Assembly (NCBI GenBank): GCA_039033995.1
Contig: JBCCBP010000017.1
Location: 1-64,000, forward strand
DNA from: CALBPI01 sp039033995
Lineage (GTDB): Bacteria; Pseudomonadota; Gammaproteobacteria; Steroidobacterales; Woeseiaceae
Direction of reading: 5' to 3'
Length of the DNA stretch: 64,000 nt
Position numbers and translations under genes: made by a program. Positions 36,030 through 45,065 of this stretch are shown here, piece by piece (the first letter of the stretch is position 1; each line of letters opens with the position of its first letter). The notes under the pieces were generated by a model. That model had not been told where the DNA came from and searched no databases. It saw only the letters and a list, made by a program, of their open reading frames with translations.

Positions 36030-36763
36030 AAGCGCCGAGTCCCTTGACCTTTTGGGCACAATTGGTCGCGTTATCGCCGATTGTGCTCGCACAGGGCGCC
36101 TACCTGAAGCGCAAGGCGCCGCGCATGGCACCCGTGCTGGACAATGCGGACCGCGGGGAGGAGCAGGGCAGCGATACTGCAGCACCGCTCGAGCTTGTTG
36201 TCGTCGGTGAGTCGACGGCCGTTGGCGTTGGTTGCCAGCATCGAGACGAAGGTATGCCTGTGCAGCTCGCGCGGGCAATCTCACGACAGCGGCGCGTTGA
36301 TGTGCAGTGGCAGGTCATTGGCGGCAATGGATTGCGCGCACGCGATATTGAGCGGTTGTTGCAGTCTCAGTCCGACGCGCCGCAGACTGAGCGCAAGTTG
36401 GCGGTGGTGTTGTTGGGCGTCAATGATGTGGTTGGACTGACCAGCGTCAAAGCGTGGCGTGAGTCGCTGATCGCGATTCGCCAGCAGCTCCGTCGCCGAG
36501 GTGCAAAGGTGGTGTGTCTCGCGCCCGTGCCCCCGATGGACGGGTTTACGTTGTTACCGCAACCGTTACGGCGTTTGCTGGGTCTGCGCGCTCGGATGCT
36601 CGATGCCGCACGTCATGATGTTGCCCGTGTTTATCCCGACGTGGTCGCTGCCGAAACCGAATTCCCGCTCGACGCGACGTTGTTGGCGCAGGATGGATAT
36701 CACCCGGGACCAGCGGCGTGCGCCTGGTGGGCCGAAGCATTGGCCAAACAGGTCAACTCATAG
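36026..36763 (+). CDS. SGNH/GDSL-type esterase, membrane-anchored
   Basis: A 245-residue SGNH hydrolase. Block I reads VVVGESTAVGVG (nucleophile Ser about residue 63, with Glu where GDS has Asp), block II GGNGL, block III LLGVNDVVGL, and block V DGYHPGPAACAWW with the catalytic Asp and His (about 228-231). A hydrophobic stretch near residues 8-25 could anchor it. I use the ATG at 36026, which overlaps the YgjP stop; an ATG at 36017 is also possible. The substrate (lysophospholipid, thioester or glycan ester) cannot be told. Confidence 0.8.
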   Translation: MKAPSPLTFWAQLVALSPIVLAQGAYLKRKAPRMAPVLDNADRGEEQGSDTAAPLELVVVGESTAVGVGCQHRDEGMPVQLARAISRQRRVDVQWQVIGGNGLRARDIERLLQSQSDAPQTERKLAVVLLGVNDVVGLTSVKAWRESLIAIRQQLRRRGAKVVCLAPVPPMDGFTLLPQPLRRLLGLRARMLDAARHDVARVYPDVVAAETEFPLDATLLAQDGYHPGPAACAWWAEALAKQVNS

Positions 36764-36842
36764 GCCGTGGCAAAGCACGCGCATAACAAACATACCCGCG
36801 CATATGCGGTCAAACGTATCTTTGCACGACTTATCGCCAGGT

Positions 36843-37349
36843 TTAGCGTTGAGCCAGAGATGCCAGGAAAGTTTCAATATCTCGGCGACTAGCCAAACGT
36901 ATGGGCTTTTCGTCGTCGCCTGGATGTTGAAATCGTCTTTGGTGAGCCTCGAAAACGTCTGCTCGAATGTCGCTCCGATGGGGTCGACTGCGGTTACGCG
37001 CTATTCTCAAGTCGATTTCTTTTGGTGGTGTATCCATATACAAGAGTCTAAAACAGGCTTGCGCATCATCAGCCACAGCTCGATAGCGATCCCGCAGAAA
37101 TCGGTGCGAAAGGGTATCATCTAAGACGACAGAAATACCGGTCGACAAAATTTGTGTCAGTCTTTGCACAGCGATTGCGCTCGTTTCTTCCCATTGCGTA
37201 TCGCTCATGCCAATTCCGGCATCGAGCCCACGCTCGGAGTTGATATCGTCCAGGCTGACTCGTGAAATATCAAGCGTGGCTGCCAATTGTTTGGCCACTG
37301 TCGTCTTACCTGAGAAAGCTAGCCCGCAAGTCGCATATAGGGTTTTCAT
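36843..37349 (-). CDS. P-loop kinase of unknown substrate
   Basis: A 168-residue ATP-binding protein. Walker A is GLAFSGKTT (about residues 9-17); a DDIN stretch follows near 35, and VVLDDTLSHRFLRDRYR (about 74-90) is typical of small-molecule kinases of the zeta-toxin and chloramphenicol-phosphotransferase type. RIARNRSR (about 114-121) resembles a lid. The region has a lower GC content than its neighbours, which suggests acquisition. It has no antitoxin-like partner. It could phosphorylate a nucleoside, sugar or antibiotic; I cannot tell which. Confidence 0.75.
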   Translation of the reverse strand: MKTLYATCGLAFSGKTTVAKQLAATLDISRVSLDDINSERGLDAGIGMSDTQWEETSAIAVQRLTQILSTGISVVLDDTLSHRFLRDRYRAVADDAQACFRLLYMDTPPKEIDLRIARNRSRPHRSDIRADVFEAHQRRFQHPGDDEKPIRLASRRDIETFLASLAQR

Positions 37350-37427
37350 GTCGATTGACCAACCATCCGTTGTGTCAGCGTCCGGTTGCCTTCGACCGTA
37401 GTTTGCCGAGGCGCTAGCGCTTAGACG

Positions 37428-38438
37428 CTAACCCTGGTCGAGCAGTTCGCGAAGATCGATAACCGCTGCGTTGGCGCGCGACAAGTAAGACGCCATGACC
37501 AGCGAGTGGTTAGCAAACACGCCATAGCCACTCCCGTTCAGTACGACGGGGCTGTTTAATGGCGCGAGGCTGGCTTCCAGTTCTCGGATAATCTGGCGCA
37601 GGCTGACGGTCGCATTCTTGTCTTCCAAAACGTCCGCGAAATCAAACTGCGCCGCACGCAGGAAATGTACGAGCGCCCAGGCACTGCCACGCGCTTCGAA
37701 CAAGACGTTGTCGAGTTGCAGCCATGGTGTCTTGACCTGAATGTCTGCACGCTGGTTCACGCCGCCGCCGGCGGTGGCGGCCGATTCACCGGCCAGGTCC
37801 GTGTTGACGCGTGATTGCCCGACGCTTGCCGTTAGCTGCTGTGACATGTTGCCGAGTCGTTTTTCGACCTGGCCGAGCCACTCGCGAAGATTGTCAGCGC
37901 GAGCGAAAAATTGTGCGTTGGCATCATTGCTATCGAGCAAACGTCGCTCGTAGCGCTGCAAGTATTCGATGCCCTCCCGGTATTTGCTCTCTGGCGGGGG
38001 CAGGATCCAAGCGCTCTCATCGAAAAAGAAGCGCTTCTCTGCTTCCGTCAGATCAGGGTCTTCGGATGACTGTGACTGCGATCGACTGTAGTCATTGCGC
38101 ATGACCCGAGAGAGGTCGCGTATTTGCGTCAGCACCCCGATTTCCCAGCTCGGAATGTTGTCGAGAAACAAGCCGGGTGGCGCGATATCGTTGGACAGGA
38201 ACCCGCCCGGTTTGTCCAATAGCGTTTCTGCGACGCGCCGCAGCGTGTTGGTGGTGGCAAAGCCGATGACTGCCGGGCGCTCCGCCTCCGTGGTGTCAAC
38301 CCAAAACACGGCTGGCTCACGCGACCAGTACCACGACACGCCGATGAGCAGTATCAGCAATACGGTCGCGATGACCGTCGTTGGCAGTACCCATTTACGA
38401 TCGTTCAGAATGATGGCGTCATACAAGCGTCCGAACAT
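37428..38438 (-). CDS. DUF2333 family membrane-anchored protein
   Basis: A 336-residue protein with a short cytoplasmic start, one transmembrane helix (about residues 19-38) and a long periplasmic part. GGFLSNDIAPPGLFLDNIPSWE (about 80-101) is the conserved stretch of the family, whose function is unknown. The frame is open to 38522, but the ATG at 38438 has AGGAGA before it. It starts 14 bases after the acnA stop, so it should belong to the same transcript. Confidence 0.88.
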   Translation of the reverse strand: MFGRLYDAIILNDRKWVLPTTVIATVLLILLIGVSWYWSREPAVFWVDTTEAERPAVIGFATTNTLRRVAETLLDKPGGFLSNDIAPPGLFLDNIPSWEIGVLTQIRDLSRVMRNDYSRSQSQSSEDPDLTEAEKRFFFDESAWILPPPESKYREGIEYLQRYERRLLDSNDANAQFFARADNLREWLGQVEKRLGNMSQQLTASVGQSRVNTDLAGESAATAGGGVNQRADIQVKTPWLQLDNVLFEARGSAWALVHFLRAAQFDFADVLEDKNATVSLRQIIRELEASLAPLNSPVVLNGSGYGVFANHSLVMASYLSRANAAVIDLRELLDQG

Positions 38439-38452
38439 GGGTTGTCTCCTCG

Positions 38453-41125
38453 TTAACTCGCCGCATCGGCGAGTTGTCGCAACACGTATTGCAAAATGCC
38501 GCCGTGGCGGAAGTAGTCCCATTCCTTCGGTGTATCGATGCGAACATGGACGTCAAATGATGATGTGTTGCCATTTTCACGTCGGGCTGTAACAGATACT
38601 TTCTCTGGCGTGCCAGTGGCCAATCCAGCTAACGAAAACGTCTCGCTGCCATCGAGTCCCAGACTTTCGGTGCTGTCGGCATCGAGGAATTGCAACGGCA
38701 ACACACCCATGCCGATCAGATTGGAGCGGTGGATCCGTTCGAAGCTTTCGGCGATCACAGCTTTGACGCCAAGCAGCAATGTACCTTTCGCCGCCCAGTC
38801 GCGGGAAGAGCCCGTGCCATACTCCTTGCCGGCGAGCACGATGAGCGGCGTATCTTCCTGCTGGTAACGCTGCGCGGCATCGAAAATAGTCATGGTCTCG
38901 CCGCTTGGTTGGTGCTTCGTCCAGCCGCCCTCGGTGCCGGGTGCCAGCAGATTACGCAGTCGAATGTTTGCGAACGTGCCGCGCATCATCACTTCGTGGT
39001 TGCCGCGGCGCGAGCCGTAGGAATTGAAATCCTTGTCGGCGACGCCCTGAGCCCGCAAATATTCTGCTGCTGGACTGTCTGCTGCAATACCACCGGCCGG
39101 CGATATGTGGTCGGTTGTCACGGTGTCGCCCAATAAAGCGAGAACACGTGCACCTGCGATATTGGCGCCCGCGGCGGGTGATCGTCCCATGCCGACGAAG
39201 TAGGGGGGATTCTTGACATAGGTTGACGTGTTGTCCCAGGTGTAAATTTCGCCGTCGGGAATGGACAGGCCGTTCCAGTTAGCATCGCCTTCGAACACGC
39301 TGTCATAGCTCGCCTTGAACATCTCGGAATCAATGTTGGCCAGAATGCACTCGTGAATTTCCTTCTGGCTCGGCCAGATATCCTTCAGGAAGACATCGTT
39401 GCCATCCTGATCCTGTCCTAGCGCATCGTTATAGATATCGCGGTGCATATCACCGGCGATGGCGTAGGCTACGACGAGCGGCGGTGACGCGAGGAAGTTC
39501 ATTTTGACGAGCGGATGAATGCGACCTTCAAAGTTGCGATTGCCCGACAAGACGCTGCACCCGACCAGGCCCGACTCGCGCACGGCGGATTCGATCTCCG
39601 GTCGCAGTGGGCCCGAGTTGCCAATGCACGTGGTACAACCATAGCCTACCGTGTAGAAACCGAGCTTGCGCAGGTCGCCCATCAAGTCCGCTTTTTCGAG
39701 GTAATCCGTGACTACCCGGGAGCCAGGTGCCAGACTGGTTTTGACCCACGGTTTAACGTTAAGCCCACGAGTGACAGCGTTTCGGGCCAACAACCCTGCG
39801 CCGAGCATCACCGCCGGATTAGATGTATTGGTGCAACTCGTAATCGCTGCGATGAGCACAGCGCCGTCGTCGATGGTGTAGGGCGCAGCTTCGCCCTGAA
39901 CCGTCGCGCTGCCTGGCAACTCGCGGTGGGTTGTCATCGTTGCCAGGTGCTCCTCGAACGTCGACTTTGCTACGCTCAGCGCAATACGATCCTGCGGGCG
40001 TTTGGGTCCTGCAATGCTCGGTTCGACCGTACTCATATCGAGTGTCAGCGTATCGCTATAAACCGGATCCGGATCGCCACTACTGCGCCACATGCCCTGG
40101 GCACGCGCGTACGCTTCGATCAGGCGAATCTGCTGGGCGTCACGACCGGATAATTCGAGATAGCGAATCGTCTCTGCATCAATCGGGAATATGGCACAGG
40201 TCGAACCAAACTCCGGTGACATATTGCCTAGCGTGGCACGGTCGGCAAGTGGTAAGTGGTCGAGACCGTCACCGAAGAACTCAACGAATTTTCCGACGAC
40301 GCCGCGCTCGCGCAGCATCTCCGTAACGGTTAGCACGAGATCGGTTGCGGTAGTGCCCTCGCGCAAGTGGCCGTCGAGCTTGAAGCCGACCACTTGGGGA
40401 ATCAACATGGTGATCGGTTGCCCCAGCATCGCGGCCTCGGCCTCAATGCCGCCCACACCCCAGCCGAGTACACCGAGCCCGTTGACCATGGTGGTGTGCG
40501 AATCGGTGCCGACCAGTGTATCGGGGTAGGCCAGGCGCTCGCCATTGCCCCCGTGATCGAACACGACTCTGGACAGGTATTCCAGATTGACTTGATGCAC
40601 AATCCCGGTGTTGGGCGGGACAACTTTGAAATTATCAAAAGCGTTCTGGCCCCAGCGCAGGAAGGCATAACGCTCTTTGTTGCGCTGAAATTCGATCTTG
40701 TTATTCAAATCGAGCGCGCCGGCGGCGCCGTAACTATCGACTTGCACCGAGTGGTCGATGACCAGCTCAACGGGCGACAGTGGGTTGATGTCGCTCGCCG
40801 AGCCACCGAGACTGACGACCGCATCGCGCATCGCTGCGAGATCGACTATCGCGGGTACACCGGTGAAGTCCTGCAAGATGACGCGGCTCGGTGTAAACGC
40901 AATCTCGGTCGCTGGCGCGGCTGCTGGATCCCAGTTGGCCAGTGCCAGAATGTCCTCACGTGTTACGTCGCGTCCGTCCTCGTGGCGCAAGAGATTTTCC
41001 AACAACACTTTGAGGGAAAACGGCAGGCGGTCAACATGCCCTTCTGCAATCGCCGACAGCCGAAACATGTCATAGCTCTGTTGGCCAACTTTGAGGGTGG
41101 ATTTCGCCCCGAAAGAATCTCTCAT
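38453..41125 (-). CDS. acnA: aconitate hydratase AcnA
   Basis: An 890-residue iron-sulfur enzyme interconverting citrate and isocitrate. The three cluster cysteines are in ITSCTNTSNPAVML (about residue 435) and GCTTCIGNSGPL (about 501 and 504). GTDSHTTMVNGLGVLGWGVG (about 207-226) and the swivel-domain YGTGSSRDWAAKG (about 764-776) match the AcnA/IRP type rather than AcnB. GGGAGA precedes the ATG. The window also carries icd, sucAB and fumC. Confidence 0.97.
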   Translation of the reverse strand: MRDSFGAKSTLKVGQQSYDMFRLSAIAEGHVDRLPFSLKVLLENLLRHEDGRDVTREDILALANWDPAAAPATEIAFTPSRVILQDFTGVPAIVDLAAMRDAVVSLGGSASDINPLSPVELVIDHSVQVDSYGAAGALDLNNKIEFQRNKERYAFLRWGQNAFDNFKVVPPNTGIVHQVNLEYLSRVVFDHGGNGERLAYPDTLVGTDSHTTMVNGLGVLGWGVGGIEAEAAMLGQPITMLIPQVVGFKLDGHLREGTTATDLVLTVTEMLRERGVVGKFVEFFGDGLDHLPLADRATLGNMSPEFGSTCAIFPIDAETIRYLELSGRDAQQIRLIEAYARAQGMWRSSGDPDPVYSDTLTLDMSTVEPSIAGPKRPQDRIALSVAKSTFEEHLATMTTHRELPGSATVQGEAAPYTIDDGAVLIAAITSCTNTSNPAVMLGAGLLARNAVTRGLNVKPWVKTSLAPGSRVVTDYLEKADLMGDLRKLGFYTVGYGCTTCIGNSGPLRPEIESAVRESGLVGCSVLSGNRNFEGRIHPLVKMNFLASPPLVVAYAIAGDMHRDIYNDALGQDQDGNDVFLKDIWPSQKEIHECILANIDSEMFKASYDSVFEGDANWNGLSIPDGEIYTWDNTSTYVKNPPYFVGMGRSPAAGANIAGARVLALLGDTVTTDHISPAGGIAADSPAAEYLRAQGVADKDFNSYGSRRGNHEVMMRGTFANIRLRNLLAPGTEGGWTKHQPSGETMTIFDAAQRYQQEDTPLIVLAGKEYGTGSSRDWAAKGTLLLGVKAVIAESFERIHRSNLIGMGVLPLQFLDADSTESLGLDGSETFSLAGLATGTPEKVSVTARRENGNTSSFDVHVRIDTPKEWDYFRHGGILQYVLRQLADAAS

Positions 41126-41248
41126 GCTGTCTCCCTTAACTGAAGCGATCGCATTGGTTGTGACACCCGATTATAGCCGAAACCGCTGACAAAACGGGGT
41201 GGCCCGGGAGCGACGGGACTCGATTGATCGGGACAGGCAGGGGCGGAT

Positions 41249-42388
41249 TCAGCCGGAAGCGGACTGCGCGGACGCCGAGCCCGTCGCGTGCCAGACGGCA
41301 TCGATGGCGCCGCCGCCGAGGCAGGTGTCGCCATCATATAGTACGACATACTGACCGCATGCCACGGCCCACTGTAACGTTTCGAAGGCGACGATCAATG
41401 CACCGTTTGCGTCGTAGTCAACACGACACCACTGGTCGGGCTGCCGGTGTCGAATCTTGGCGGTCAGACGTGCGCCAACCGGTGCCGCACCATTGATCCA
41501 GTGCGGCGCATCGCAGCGCAGCCGATCATGATGCAAGTCGGGGTGCTGCTTATCTTGTGTGACGATCAGTGTGTTGCTCGGCAGATCCTTGCGGGCGACG
41601 AACCACGGCGCATCTGCGGCGTGTTTCTGGCCACCGATACCGAGTCCTTGTCGTTGCCCCAGCGTGTAGTACATCAACCCGCTATGAGTGCCGACCAGCT
41701 GACCGTCGGTGTCCAGAATGTCGCCTGGCTGGGCTGGCAGGTAGCGACTCAGGAACTCACGAAACGGGCGTTCTCCAATAAAGCAAATGCCGGTGGAGTC
41801 CTTTTTACGGTGTGTGGCGAGACCGGCCTCCGTGGCGAGTTCGCGCACCCTGGGTTTGGCCAGCTCGCCAAGCGGGAACAGCGTGTTGGCGAATGCCGTA
41901 CCAGGTACCGCATGTAAAAAGTACGTCTGGTCCTTGTTTGGATCGACACCTTTTAGCAGCAGCGTCTTTTCGGCGGATAGGGTTGTTCTCGCATAGTGAC
42001 CGGTCGCCAGAAAGTCAGCGCCGAGCCGCTTCGCGTACTGCGCGAAGACGCCAAATTTGATCTCGCGGTTACACAATACGTCCGGGTTTGGTGTCCGTCC
42101 TCGTCGATACTCGTCGAGAAAATAGTCGAAGACGCGCTGGCGGTAGTCGCTGGCGAAATTGACGTGGTGCAACGGGATATCAAGCTGCTCGCAGACACGG
42201 CGTGCGTCCTGCAGATCTTCTGCCGCGCTACAGTACTCGTCGTCCGCTTCCCAATTGGTCATGTGCAAGGCTTCGACAACCATCCCTTGTTGCTTCAGTA
42301 GCCAGGCAGTGACTGACGAGTCGACGCCACCGGACATGCCGACGATCACTCGTTTGCCAACGCGTTCCTGTTGGAGTAGGTCGTTCAT
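41249..42388 (-). CDS. mnmA: tRNA-specific 2-thiouridylase MnmA
   Basis: A 379-residue enzyme that thiolates uridine 34 of tRNA-Lys, -Glu and -Gln. PP-loop GMSGGVDSSV (about residues 18-27), the catalytic cysteine in NPDVLCNREIKF (about 107) and the second one in STGICFIGERPFREFL (about 203) are present. It follows a Nudix gene, as mnmA follows nudJ in E. coli. A tRNA-Lys(TTT) gene, one of its substrates, lies at 27042. Confidence 0.96.
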   Translation of the reverse strand: MNDLLQQERVGKRVIVGMSGGVDSSVTAWLLKQQGMVVEALHMTNWEADDEYCSAAEDLQDARRVCEQLDIPLHHVNFASDYRQRVFDYFLDEYRRGRTPNPDVLCNREIKFGVFAQYAKRLGADFLATGHYARTTLSAEKTLLLKGVDPNKDQTYFLHAVPGTAFANTLFPLGELAKPRVRELATEAGLATHRKKDSTGICFIGERPFREFLSRYLPAQPGDILDTDGQLVGTHSGLMYYTLGQRQGLGIGGQKHAADAPWFVARKDLPSNTLIVTQDKQHPDLHHDRLRCDAPHWINGAAPVGARLTAKIRHRQPDQWCRVDYDANGALIVAFETLQWAVACGQYVVLYDGDTCLGGGAIDAVWHATGSASAQSASG

Positions 42389-42457
42389 ACGCTAATGGTA
42401 CGCGAGAGGCTCGGTTTGCGGCCAGTGCGCCCACCGCTTGCCGCCGCGAATGGACAA

Positions 42458-42961
42458 CTACAGCGGTGTTGCCAGCGAAGATATCGTGCGTTGCCAGTCG
42501 CGGCCTTCTGTCTGTTTTGGCACAAACAGCTGTTCGCGTCGACCGGCAAGGTAGTCGTCAATGGCGCTGAGAACCACAGGCGCGCGCAGTCGCTCTGCAT
42601 CGGCGGCCAACGCGTCGCGACCGCGCCAGTGAACGGACAGAATGCCCGCGTCAAGCACCGCGGCTGGATCTTCAACCGTGGCACGGCCACAGTAAACTAG
42701 GCGGATATTGCGCTGTTCCCGCTCGAAGTCCAGCCAGAGATAAGCACCGACAAAAGCTTCTGGCTCGAACTGCCAGCGAGTCTCTTCCATGACCTCGCGC
42801 GTGATGGCCTGCTCGGCAGACTCACCGGATTCGATATGGCCGCCTGGCAGATTGACGACAACACCATGGCGAGTTACTTCCTCGATACATAGGAAGCGAC
42901 CATCGCGTTCTGCGATGCCCGATACCGTAATGTCAGTTGGAAAATGCTCGGTGTTTCTCAT
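42458..42961 (-). CDS. nudJ: NudJ-type Nudix hydrolase
   Basis: A 167-residue phosphatase with the Nudix box GGHIESGESAEQAITREVMEETRW (G-x5-E-x7-REUxEE form, about residues 40-60). The neighbour downstream is mnmA, the same order as ymfB/nudJ-mnmA in E. coli, where NudJ hydrolyses thiamine pyrophosphate and nucleoside di/triphosphates. The C-terminal extension of about 30 residues is slightly longer than usual. Confidence 0.85.
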   Translation of the reverse strand: MRNTEHFPTDITVSGIAERDGRFLCIEEVTRHGVVVNLPGGHIESGESAEQAITREVMEETRWQFEPEAFVGAYLWLDFEREQRNIRLVYCGRATVEDPAAVLDAGILSVHWRGRDALAADAERLRAPVVLSAIDDYLAGRREQLFVPKQTEGRDWQRTISSLATPL

Positions 42962-42990
42962 TGTTTTTGTGTGGTTATCCCTGGCTGCGC

Positions 42991-43497
42991 CTAAAGGTGC
43001 ATATTGCGGAATTCGTTCTCGACTTCGCTGGCCGCCCAGATCTCATCGAACGTACGCAGATAGGTGCTCGCGACAGGCGGCGTGTAATCGTCGGCGATAC
43101 CATCCCAACGCGTCGCATCAAGTCGATAAGCGATGGCTTTGTTATCTGCGATGCAATAAGCCTCCGGGACCTCCTTGTAGTCATCGTGTACGTTACGAAA
43201 CTCAATGAAACTGTTGAGCCTGCGGCCCATAGTCACTAGTCGATTGCCATTCTTAATGGCGCGGGTCGGGTCCGATATCAAGACCCGAACTCGTGCAAAC
43301 CGCCGAGACAGGATGAGCTTTTTGACCGCCTCGAGGAAATCCGGGTGATCGTAAACACCGGGCTCCAGGTCGCGTGTCATGATCGAGAGCTTGCGTTCCG
43401 CTTCGCGACATATCGCCGTCGCAGCGTCCCGCATGTCAGCTCTTGATGACAGCACCCAGCGCTCACCAACTCTCGGTTGTTGCTCTGCCGCTGCCAT
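42991..43497 (-). CDS. DUF7931-like protein (phospholipase D-like fold suspected)
   Basis: A 168-residue cytoplasmic protein of unknown function. KLSIMTRDLEPGVYDHPDFLEAVKKLIL (about 36-63) and FARVRVLISDPTRAIKNGNRLVTMGRRLNSFIEFR (about 67-101) resemble one half of a phospholipase D fold but have no HKD motif, so enzymatic activity is unlikely. Proteins like this commonly lie beside a GNAT acetyltransferase, as here. It sits between that gene and nudJ in the purB-acnA run. Confidence 0.6.
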   Translation of the reverse strand: MAAAEQQPRVGERWVLSSRADMRDAATAICREAERKLSIMTRDLEPGVYDHPDFLEAVKKLILSRRFARVRVLISDPTRAIKNGNRLVTMGRRLNSFIEFRNVHDDYKEVPEAYCIADNKAIAYRLDATRWDGIADDYTPPVASTYLRTFDEIWAASEVENEFRNMHL

Positions 43498-43560
43498 CGA
43501 TAATCTGCTCCCTAGCTCGTTAATATCTCACGGCTGGCTGCAAGCAGGTTTCAGGCGGGG

Positions 43561-43983
43561 TCAGGTGCGAGTCATGCGCATCAAAGAGTGCTGTATACCA
43601 GCCTCGTCGAATGGCTCCCCTTCCACCGCAAAACCGTATTGCGAATAAAAGCCGATTGCGTCGACTTGTGCATGTAGCCACGGAATTGCTTTGCCTTCCT
43701 GGACCGCGGCCACGATCAACGCTTCCAACAGTAGCGCCCCAACGCCTTTGCCGCGCCACGCGGGCAGTACTGCCATGCGAGTGATCTTACCGTTCGGTTG
43801 CAAGCGGCCGGAACCAACCGCGTCACGTTTTTCATTGATCGCGAGGAAATGCGTACTGGTTGCATCTTCATCGTCCCATTCATCGTGTTCAGGTACGTTT
43901 TGCTCCTGAACAAAGACTTTTTGGCGAATTTCGCGGAGGATCGGTTCATCCTCTGCCCAGCTGGTTTGGCGGATCTGGATCAT
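43561..43983 (-). CDS. GNAT family N-acetyltransferase
   Basis: A 140-residue single GNAT domain. REIRQKVFVQEQNVPEHDEWDDED (about 17-40) is the N-terminal signature of the ElaA/YjcF subgroup, and the acetyl-CoA loop is AWRGKGVGALLL (about 75-86). The substrate is unknown. It starts 12 bases after roxA ends and lies 63 bases from the DUF7931 gene; the two may act together. Confidence 0.85.
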   Translation of the reverse strand: MIQIRQTSWAEDEPILREIRQKVFVQEQNVPEHDEWDDEDATSTHFLAINEKRDAVGSGRLQPNGKITRMAVLPAWRGKGVGALLLEALIVAAVQEGKAIPWLHAQVDAIGFYSQYGFAVEGEPFDEAGIQHSLMRMTRT

Positions 43984-43995
43984 AAAAACATTGGG

Positions 43996-45060
43996 TTATG
44001 TGAAGTCATTGTCGAATGCGCCGGCGCGTGCAAGCCAGTCGCGCAGATCGTGACAGTGCGAGGACGTGTCCCAGCGCCGATGGGCGCATAGTGTAGCAAT
44101 GGACGGTTGTCTGTCGACCTCAAAACTCGCAGCGTGGCCGTTGGCAAATACCCAAAGCGCATGGTCAGCAATGCCGTAGGCCAGACGTGTCCACGGATGC
44201 GCCTGATCGCCGGAAGCGTGTGCGTTGGGTGTCAGCTCTGGTTTGCAGCGGCTCACCGCGCGACCAACGGCCTGCAGTTTATCGGCCGGCGAAGCGTTAA
44301 TCGGTAGCGCCGCAAGCGTCTCAGCATCGATTTGACCAGGCGGATACAGCCGGTCTCGCAAAGCCGGTCGCCATCGTTGATCCAAAGCAACCGCGTCCGG
44401 GTCGATGCCCGCCAGCAGTGTGAGTTCACTCAGCGAGGGCGCCTGCAGACCGATCGACCAGGTGCTGCACAGTGTCTTGGCGACACCAAAATGCGCATGC
44501 CCGGGCGGGACATACAGGACGTCGCCTGCCTGGCAATCCAACCCGCTATCAAATACCGCATCGGTCAACAGGCGCAGACCGCCTGCGCTGACCTCGCGGT
44601 GTCCGGTACCTGTCTGCCATTCGCGTATGCCGTCGCCCTGCAGCAAGAACACATCGTAGCTGTCTCGGTGCGGGCCGACAGATCCTCCAGGTGCGGCAAT
44701 ACTGACCATAATGTCATCGACTAACCAATCGGGGACAAACGGGAACGCGTCGAGCAGTTCTCTCACCTCTGGCACATGCTTATCGACATCCTGCACGAGC
44801 AGCGTCCAGTCCTGTCCAGGAAGTTGGGTCAGCGTTAACTCATCGAGCACGTCGCTATGCAGGTCGTAGCGGTCCTTCGACTGACGAAAAATCAATCTGG
44901 CTTCTGTGTTGGGCTCCAGCGCCAGCCCGGCGATATCGTCGATGTCCAGCGGCGGCTGCCAGTGGGCGTTGCGTTTAAGTAGTGTCGGTCGCTGTTGCCA
45001 GCACTCGGTCGCAAAAGATGCGTCGGTATTGAACGCAGGTAAATCCGGCGTCAGCGCCAT
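43996..45060 (-). CDS. roxA: 50S ribosomal protein L16 arginine hydroxylase (JmjC oxygenase)
   Basis: A 354-residue 2-oxoglutarate and Fe(II)-dependent oxygenase of the YcfD type, which hydroxylates an arginine of ribosomal protein L16. The iron ligands are in VGPHRDSYDVFLLQ (HxD, about residues 127-129) and VPPGHAHFGVAKT (His about 188). A C-terminal winged-helix part follows. It begins five bases after the purB stop. In E. coli the order is purB-phoP-phoQ-roxA; here purB and roxA are adjacent and the phoPQ-like pair is at 50445. Confidence 0.9.
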   Translation of the reverse strand: MALTPDLPAFNTDASFATECWQQRPTLLKRNAHWQPPLDIDDIAGLALEPNTEARLIFRQSKDRYDLHSDVLDELTLTQLPGQDWTLLVQDVDKHVPEVRELLDAFPFVPDWLVDDIMVSIAAPGGSVGPHRDSYDVFLLQGDGIREWQTGTGHREVSAGGLRLLTDAVFDSGLDCQAGDVLYVPPGHAHFGVAKTLCSTWSIGLQAPSLSELTLLAGIDPDAVALDQRWRPALRDRLYPPGQIDAETLAALPINASPADKLQAVGRAVSRCKPELTPNAHASGDQAHPWTRLAYGIADHALWVFANGHAASFEVDRQPSIATLCAHRRWDTSSHCHDLRDWLARAGAFDNDFT

Positions 45061-45065
45061 GGCGG

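Noticed and set aside
36501..37124. 207-codon plus-strand frame across the SGNH gene and the P-loop kinase
   Set aside because: It overlaps two well-supported genes and has no domain of its own.
36843..37349. P-loop kinase as the toxin of a toxin-antitoxin pair
   Set aside because: No small partner gene lies on either side.
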